The notes below the pieces were generated by a model. The model was not told where the DNA came from. It made no database searches and saw only the letters and a program-made list of their open reading frames with translations. Below, in pieces: positions 59,081-64,000 of a DNA stretch of 64,000 nt. A program made the translations under genes and the position numbers. The first letter of the stretch is position 1, and every line of letters begins with the position of its first letter. This DNA is from Alphaproteobacteria bacterium (GTDB lineage: Bacteria > Pseudomonadota > Alphaproteobacteria > JAJFFI01). The stretch covers positions 20,000 through 83,999 of the forward strand of contig JASJBI010000018.1 of NCBI GenBank assembly GCA_030066595.1, read 5' to 3'.

Positions 59081-61978
59081 CTAGACCTTCTCGATGCGGC
59101 AGAGGCCGCAGTAAATCTCCGGCGTCTGACCGACGGGATCGTAGCCTTCCCCCATCAGCGCGTTCGCCGAATCGCCCAGCACAAAGGCGTCGCTGGCCTC
59201 GGGATACAACGCCCGCAGACTGGCGCCGGCCCACTGCCCCGCGAATGAAACAGGCAGAAAAACCAAGCCCGGAGCGACCCGCTGGGTGATCATCGCCGCG
59301 GCCCGGATGCGCCCGCCCGAGGGGCCGAAGATCCAGACCGTTTCGCCTTCCCGCAGGCCGTGATCGTTGGCGTCCTGTGGATGGATCTCCACGAACATGC
59401 GCCGGCGCAACTCGGCGAGCCAGGCGTTGGCGCGCCCCGAGGCCCCGTCCGTATCGTATTCCGCGATCCGGCCGGTGATCAGCAGCAGGGGAAAGTCCAG
59501 GCTGAAGTCCACCGCCTGAATGCTCGCAAGGTCGGTCGGCAGCCGATAGGCACGACCGTCTGCGAAAGTTGGATAGACCCGCTTTTTCTTTTTGCTCTTC
59601 TTGCCGTCGGTGGTGACGAGATCGCGCCGCTGGGTGTAGAGCGGTTCCCGGTGTATTGGCACCGGGTCGGGAAAATCCCAGACAAAGGCCCGCGCCTTGC
59701 CATTGCCGAACGGGGCGCAGCCGTGAGCCAGGGCGACGCGGTGAATGCCGCCGGACAAATCGGTCCGCCAATCGGTCTTCTCACCCTCGATGGCGGCGAT
59801 CGTCGCCCGCTCCCAATCGTTCAGCTCGCTCTCCCAATTGAGATGCTTGAGCAGTGCTGCGGTGAACTCGGGATAGCCGTCCTTGATTTCGGACTGATCG
59901 GGATAGGACTGCTCTGCCCAGATGATCTTGCCGTCACGCTCCAGACCGAAGATGGCCGGGAAACAGGCGCCGCCCTCGGCGACCGGCATGGAGGTGTCGA
60001 ACAGGTTGGGCGTGCCCGGATGGGCGACGTCCTTGGTCCCCCAGCACGGCCACGGCAGCCCGTAGTAGTCCCCGGCCGCCGGTCCGCCGACGGCCCGCAG
60101 GGTCCGCCGGTCGAAACTGGCGCCATGGCGCATGTGCTGCTTGATGCGCGTCAGCGCATGGCCGGAATAGCCGATCTGGACCAGCCCGCTGTTGGCCTCC
60201 CGGTTGACGTCCTCGACCGAGGGCTCGCCCGCCGGCAGACCGATATTGCGGAACACATTCCCGGCAAGACCAAGCCGGCTCGCGAGCAGATGAAGAATGG
60301 CTTGGTCGGTGCGGGAGCTGAAGATCGGCTGCACCACGCGTTCACGCCACTGCACCGCGCGGTGGGTGTTGGTCACCGTGCCCTCGGTCTCATAGGGCGT
60401 GGTGGAGGGCAGCAGATAGGCCCCGTCCCGACGCTCCGGCATGACCGAGGCGATGCTCGGATAGGGGGTCACGTTGACGATCAGGTCCAGGCTCTTGAGC
60501 GCCTCGCGCATCTCCGGCAGACGGCTGGTCAGATGGACGGCGTGACCCCAAATGACCAGAGCCCGGATCGTGCCGGGCTGATCCAAGTTGTCGGGGCGCG
60601 CCAGGACGCCGTCGAACCAGCGGGACGCCGGAATCCCAGGCCGCTCCATCAGCTCCTTTTCGCCGCCGAAGCTCTCCTCGAGCAAGACCTCGTAATCGAC
60701 CTTCCAGACCCGCGCCCAGTGCCGCCAGGCCCGCTCCGAAAGCCCGTAATAGCCCGGCAGGCTGTCGCACAGGAGCCCCATGTCGCTGGCGCCTTGGCTG
60801 TTGGCATAGAGGCGCAGTGGATGAACGCCGCCCCCCTTTACCCCGATGTTTCCGAGCACCATCTGGAGCACGCCCATGGCGCGGACGGTGCTGGCGGCCA
60901 GCACGCCCTGCGAGCCGGGCGTAGACCAGATGACCGCGCCGGGGCGGTTGCTGGCAAGCGCCCGGGCCACGCGTTTCAATTGGGCCGGCGGCACGCCGGT
61001 GACCCGCTCGACTTCGGCCGGCGACCACTTGTTGGCCTCGGCGCGCACCCGGTCGACGCCGCCCACCCGCTGTCGGATAAAGGTCTCGTCGTGCCAGCGG
61101 TTGGCGAAGATCTCCCGGACCAGGCCCCAGAGCAGCGCGATGTCGCTCCCCGGGCGGTAGCGCACATGCTCGTCGGCCAACGCCGCCGTCTGCGAATAGC
61201 GCGGATCGCAGACGACCAAGGGGGCGTCGTTGCGCTCGCGCGCGCGTAGGATGTGCAGCATCGAGAGCGGCAGGTCCTCGGCCGGGCTGCCGCCCATGAC
61301 CAGGATGCTGCGCGCGTGGTGCAGATCGTTCAGACTGTTGGTGGCGGCGCCGAAGCCCCAACTCTGGGCCAGCCCGAGATCGGCGGCGGCATGGAGCAGC
61401 CGGCCTTCATGATCGACATTGTTGGTGCCCCAGAACGCGGCCAGCTTGCCCAGAAGATAGGCCTGCTCGTTGGTCAGGTTGGCCGAGCCCAGCCAGTAGA
61501 CCGAGTCCGGGCCAAAGCGCTGCCGGATACCGAGCAGGCGATTGGCGACCTCGGTGACGCCCTGCTCCCAGGTGACGCCCGTCCACTTACCGTCGAGCAG
61601 CTTCAGTGGGCGCTTGAGCCGGCGGTCGCTGAGGGTCGCGTAACGCGCGCCCGCGCCCCGCGCACACAGACCGCCGAGGCTGATGGGATGATCGACATCG
61701 GGTTCCTGACCGGTCCAAACCCCGTTCTCGACCTCGGCCATGATCGTGCAGCCGACGCCGCAATGGCCGCAGACCGTGCGTATCCGGGCGGGTTCGGACT
61801 GATCGGTGCCGGTTTGCGCCGCGGCAAAGCGGCCGTTCGAGAGTGCTGCGGCGGCGAGCCCGCCGGCCGCCAGCCCGGATCGGCGCAGGAAGGTCCTTCG
61901 GTCGAGGCCCGACTGTGTGGCGGACGCCCGCCCGCGCGATGCGCGCACGACACGACCGCTCGCTGTCTTCCTAAGCAT
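59081..61978 (-). CDS. fdhA: Formate dehydrogenase-like alpha subunit, catalytic Sec/Cys replaced by Leu
   Basis: 965 residues. The Tat signal is DRRTFLRRSGLAAGGLAAAAL (about 26-46). The 4Fe-4S site is CGHCGVGC...C (C70, C73, C77, C105), followed by the molybdopterin domains. Alignment with E. coli FdhF/FdnG is unambiguous around NNVDHEGRLLHAAA (186-199), but the Sec/Cys position is Leu195 while the next His196 is kept. The active-site Arg is also kept (PLRLYANSQGASDMG). The protein may therefore not be a normal formate dehydrogenase. It is exported folded with FdhB; fdhD and mobA nearby suggest a sulfurated bis-MGD cofactor. Confidence 0.88.
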   Translation of the reverse strand: MLRKTASGRVVRASRGRASATQSGLDRRTFLRRSGLAAGGLAAAALSNGRFAAAQTGTDQSEPARIRTVCGHCGVGCTIMAEVENGVWTGQEPDVDHPISLGGLCARGAGARYATLSDRRLKRPLKLLDGKWTGVTWEQGVTEVANRLLGIRQRFGPDSVYWLGSANLTNEQAYLLGKLAAFWGTNNVDHEGRLLHAAADLGLAQSWGFGAATNSLNDLHHARSILVMGGSPAEDLPLSMLHILRARERNDAPLVVCDPRYSQTAALADEHVRYRPGSDIALLWGLVREIFANRWHDETFIRQRVGGVDRVRAEANKWSPAEVERVTGVPPAQLKRVARALASNRPGAVIWSTPGSQGVLAASTVRAMGVLQMVLGNIGVKGGGVHPLRLYANSQGASDMGLLCDSLPGYYGLSERAWRHWARVWKVDYEVLLEESFGGEKELMERPGIPASRWFDGVLARPDNLDQPGTIRALVIWGHAVHLTSRLPEMREALKSLDLIVNVTPYPSIASVMPERRDGAYLLPSTTPYETEGTVTNTHRAVQWRERVVQPIFSSRTDQAILHLLASRLGLAGNVFRNIGLPAGEPSVEDVNREANSGLVQIGYSGHALTRIKQHMRHGASFDRRTLRAVGGPAAGDYYGLPWPCWGTKDVAHPGTPNLFDTSMPVAEGGACFPAIFGLERDGKIIWAEQSYPDQSEIKDGYPEFTAALLKHLNWESELNDWERATIAAIEGEKTDWRTDLSGGIHRVALAHGCAPFGNGKARAFVWDFPDPVPIHREPLYTQRRDLVTTDGKKSKKKKRVYPTFADGRAYRLPTDLASIQAVDFSLDFPLLLITGRIAEYDTDGASGRANAWLAELRRRMFVEIHPQDANDHGLREGETVWIFGPSGGRIRAAAMITQRVAPGLVFLPVSFAGQWAGASLRALYPEASDAFVLGDSANALMGEGYDPVGQTPEIYCGLCRIEKV

Positions 61979-61998
61979 GTGCGTCCGCCCGACGGCGC

Positions 61999-62196
61999 TC
62001 AGAAGCTGGCCGCCTCGTACACCTTGTCCACGTGCTCAGTGCGACGATAGCCGCCATCTCGGTCGGACCGTGGCGCGCGCGGCTCCGCACGCCGCCCAGA
62101 GATCGCCATGGCCGCCCCGGCGACGCCCAAGCCACCCGAGACTCTCCGGAAGAGCGTTCGGCGACTTATGGCCTGCTCCTGCGCACTCTCGCTCAT
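61999..62196 (-). CDS. fdhX: Formate dehydrogenase-region Tat-signal small protein
   Basis: 65 residues: ISRRTLFRRVSGGLGVAGAAMAISGRRA is a twin-arginine signal (SRRTLFRR), and the short mature part is YRRTEHVDKVYEAASF. This matches the small Tat-target protein encoded upstream of fdhA in many proteobacteria. Its function is unknown; it may aid assembly or export of FdhA-FdhB. It starts the fdhX-fdhA-fdhB-fdhC unit, 20 bp before fdhA. Confidence 0.8.
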   Translation of the reverse strand: MSESAQEQAISRRTLFRRVSGGLGVAGAAMAISGRRAEPRAPRSDRDGGYRRTEHVDKVYEAASF

Positions 62197-62290
62197 ATCC
62201 GCAATACTCCCGCATCACGCTTGGGGCGGCAGAGTGTCGGGGGATTCCAGATGCAAGTCAACTTGCCGCCCGATCACCCGCTGGTGCGGA

Positions 62291-62905
62291 TCAGACGGAC
62301 GCCAGCATCCTTTCGGCCGTCGCCAGATCCTCGGGCCGGTTGGTGTTGAAGAACGGGTCCTCGGGTGTCGCCGGGAACGCGGCGACGGCCAAGCGATAGC
62401 GTGCCGTCCAGACGTCCACCTTGCGCACCTCCTCCTCGAGCATCGCCCGGCGCAGATCCCCGCGCAACCGGACCGGCCAGAGGCCAAAAACCGGGTGATG
62501 CCGCCCGTTTGAGGCGGCGCAGGCCATGTCGGCGCCCTGCTCCTCGACCGCCGCGTGCAGCCTCTCCACCAGGTCCCGCGGCAGGAACGGCGCGTCGGTG
62601 GCGAAGCTCGCCACCCAGCCGCATTCGGGCGCATGCTCCGCCGCCCAGTCGAGCCCGGTCAGAACGCCGGCCAGCGGTCCGGCAAAGCCCGCGACCACGT
62701 CCGGCACCACCGGCAGGCCGCAATCCGCGAATCGGGCCGGATCGCCATTGGCGTTGAGGATCAACGGGCCGACCTGGGGGCGCACCCGCGCGATGATTCG
62801 CGCCAGGATGGTCTCGTCGCCGAGCCTGCGCAAACACTTGTCGCCGCCGCCCATGCGCCGCGACTGCCCGCCGGCCAGGAGAACGCCGAGGGTGTCATCG
62901 GTCAT
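62291..62905 (-). CDS. mobA: Molybdenum cofactor guanylyltransferase MobA
   Basis: 204 residues. The nucleotidyltransferase motif is GVLLAGGQSRRMGGGDKCL (7-25). VVPDVVAGFAGPLAGVLTGLDWA and VASFATDAPFLPRDLVERLHAA follow, with the metal-binding Asp in the latter. It attaches GMP to molybdopterin to make the MGD cofactor needed by FdhA. It lies between the fdh operon and fdhD on the same strand. Confidence 0.93.
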   Translation of the reverse strand: MTDDTLGVLLAGGQSRRMGGGDKCLRRLGDETILARIIARVRPQVGPLILNANGDPARFADCGLPVVPDVVAGFAGPLAGVLTGLDWAAEHAPECGWVASFATDAPFLPRDLVERLHAAVEEQGADMACAASNGRHHPVFGLWPVRLRGDLRRAMLEEEVRKVDVWTARYRLAVAAFPATPEDPFFNTNRPEDLATAERMLASV

Positions 62906-62947
62906 GACAGAGGGTGCCGAGATGGGCGCGTCGCCGGGGCCACGCGG

Positions 62948-63832
62948 TCACTCCGCGGCTTCACCGGGCAGGCTCGCCTTGCGCTGGACGTTTTTCGGCT
63001 CGTCGCCGATTTTGGACAGATCGGCGTCATAGACGATGCGGTGCTCGCCCGCCAGCGCGATGAAGCGCTTGCCCTTGGCCCGGCCGATCAGGGTCAGGTC
63101 CGCCTGCCGGGCGAGGTCCACGCCCCAGGCGGTAAAGCCCGAGCGGGAGATCAGGATCGGGATGCCCATCTGCACCGTCTTGATCACCATCTCGCTGGTC
63201 AGCCGGCCGGTCGTGTAGAAGATCTTGCCCTCGGGGCCCATCTTGTTGAGGAACATGTAGCCGGCGATCTTGTCGATGGCGTTGTGCCGGCCGACATCCT
63301 CCATGTAGACCAGCGGCCGGTCCGCCTCGCACAGCACGCAGCCGTGGATCGCCCCGGCCTCGAGATAAAGGCTCGGGCTCGTATTGATCTTTTTTGTGAG
63401 GTTATAGAGCCAAGATGTTCTAAGAACCGCATCTTTTGGCAGGTCTGCCGCCTCGAAGCTTTCCATCACATCGCCGAACACGGTGCCCTGGGCGCAGCCC
63501 GAGGTGCGGATCTTCTTCTTGAGCTTGTCCTCGTAATCGGTCTCCCGCTCGGTCCGCACCACGACCACGTCGAGGTCGTCGTCGTAGTCGATGCCGGTGA
63601 TCACGTCGTCGGGCCGCAGCATGTTCTGGTTCAACAGATAGCCGACGGCCAGGTAGTCCGGGAAGTCGCCGATCGTCATCATGGTGACGATCTCTTGCTT
63701 GTTGAGGAACAGGGTCAGCGGCCGCTCCACCACCACCGAGGTGTCGATCCGGTTGCCGTCCTGGTCGACGCCGGCAACGCGATGGGTGAGCCGCGGATCC
63801 TTGGGATCCGGCCTGACTGTGAATTCCTTCAT
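62948..63832 (-). CDS. fdhD: Formate dehydrogenase sulfurtransferase FdhD
   Basis: 294 residues from the ATG at 63832. ERPLTLFLNKQEIVTMMTIGDFPDYLAVGYLLNQNML, the catalytic loop TSGCAQGT, and the core AGAIHGCVLCEADRPLVYMEDVGRHNAIDKIAGYMFLNKMGPEGKIFYTTGRLTSEMVIKTVQMGIPILISRSGFTAWGVDLA define FdhD. The loop has one Cys instead of the E. coli CxxC, as in many FdhD homologues. It transfers sulfur to bis-MGD, which is essential for formate dehydrogenases; its presence argues that fdhA is functional despite its Leu substitution. Confidence 0.92.
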   Translation of the reverse strand: MKEFTVRPDPKDPRLTHRVAGVDQDGNRIDTSVVVERPLTLFLNKQEIVTMMTIGDFPDYLAVGYLLNQNMLRPDDVITGIDYDDDLDVVVVRTERETDYEDKLKKKIRTSGCAQGTVFGDVMESFEAADLPKDAVLRTSWLYNLTKKINTSPSLYLEAGAIHGCVLCEADRPLVYMEDVGRHNAIDKIAGYMFLNKMGPEGKIFYTTGRLTSEMVIKTVQMGIPILISRSGFTAWGVDLARQADLTLIGRAKGKRFIALAGEHRIVYDADLSKIGDEPKNVQRKASLPGEAAE

Positions 63833-63892
63833 ACCCCGAAGTATGGGTTCTGGGCCCCCACAGGACAAGCACCCTGCCCGCCCCGCAGCGGC

Positions 63893-64000
63893 TCAGCAGA
63901 CCTGGAAATGGGCGTCGTGGATCTGGCCGCTGGTGCCGTTGATCGGCAGGATATCCTGCGGACAGGCGGAAAACGCGATCACCAGATCCATCTCGGCCCG
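63893..64000 (-). CDS. C-terminal fragment of a DUF1989 (urea carboxylase-associated type) protein
   Basis: Only the last 35 residues are inside the window: RAEMDLVIAFSACPQDILPINGTSGQIHDAHFQVC. The MDLV-A-SACPQDI-PING pattern is typical for the C-terminus of DUF1989 proteins, often found near urea carboxylase or guanidine-degradation genes. The upstream part is beyond base 64000. Confidence 0.6.
   Translation of the reverse strand, partial: RAEMDLVIAFSACPQDILPINGTSGQIHDAHFQVC

Noticed and set aside
61380..61420. An in-frame TGA that could encode selenocysteine in fdhA
   Set aside because: The codons at the Sec position are CTG CTC CAT, read directly; there is no TGA and no frameshift is needed.

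Overview
The window is a motility locus from a high-GC alphaproteobacterium, most likely Rhodospirillales-like. It carries a Caulobacter-type set of flagellar regulators (ctrA, chpT, sciP, flbD, fliX), the motor chaperone motE, a DksA with one zinc-site cysteine, and fliW. I cannot name the genus. About 57 kb is flagellar and chemotaxis DNA; the last 7 kb is a membrane formate-dehydrogenase-type cluster. I saw no rRNA, tRNA, insertion sequence, prophage or CRISPR array. Coding strand usage is operon-like and intergenic gaps are short.

Layout. Minus strand 1-6954: fliL, fliM, a small membrane protein, motE, cheY, cheZ and a large secreted TPR protein cut by the window edge. Plus 7238-10614: flgF-flgG-flgA-flgH. 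Minus: dksA and fliX. Plus: an unknown secreted protein, then flgI, a flgJ-like rod-binding protein, a flgN-like chaperone, flgK, flgL and fliW. Minus 19156-25110: a three-gene cassette of one TPR-glycosyltransferase-like and two tandem TPR-sulfotransferase-like proteins. Plus: flagellin, flaG-like, fliD, fliS. After a small unknown minus gene come fliK-flgD-flgE, sciP, then fliF-fliG-fliH-fliN-flbD-flhA and a second FliK-like gene. Minus: fliI-fliJ. Plus: ctrA. Minus: cheA-cheW-cheY-cheB-cheR, with chpT upstream of cheA. Then a DUF3553 gene (plus), and on the minus strand a PepSY protein, fdhC, fdhB, fdhA, a Tat-signal peptide gene, mobA, fdhD and the end of a DUF1989 gene.

How it may work together. 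Two perfect TTAA-N7-TTAA boxes (before cheY and fliX) and several one-mismatch versions (before fliL, fliF, fliI, ctrA and others) suggest CtrA-P switches on early motility genes, with ChpT feeding phosphate to CtrA and SciP restraining it. FliX and the sigma-54 activator FlbD would then time later genes. Four good sigma-54 promoters (flgF, flgI, flagellin, fliK) were found, and three of them have upstream palindromes of the form GGCA-N5-TGCC that resemble the Caulobacter ftr (FlbD) sites. fliF has such a palindrome beside a CtrA-like box but no good sigma-54 promoter, as expected for a CtrA-activated, FlbD-repressed early gene.

The most unusual signals are: a homologous insert module shared by flagellin, FlgL and FliD, with a partial copy in FlgE; the TPR-sulfotransferase/glycosyltransferase cassette divergent from flagellin; and a formate-dehydrogenase-like catalytic subunit with leucine where the catalytic Sec/Cys should be.
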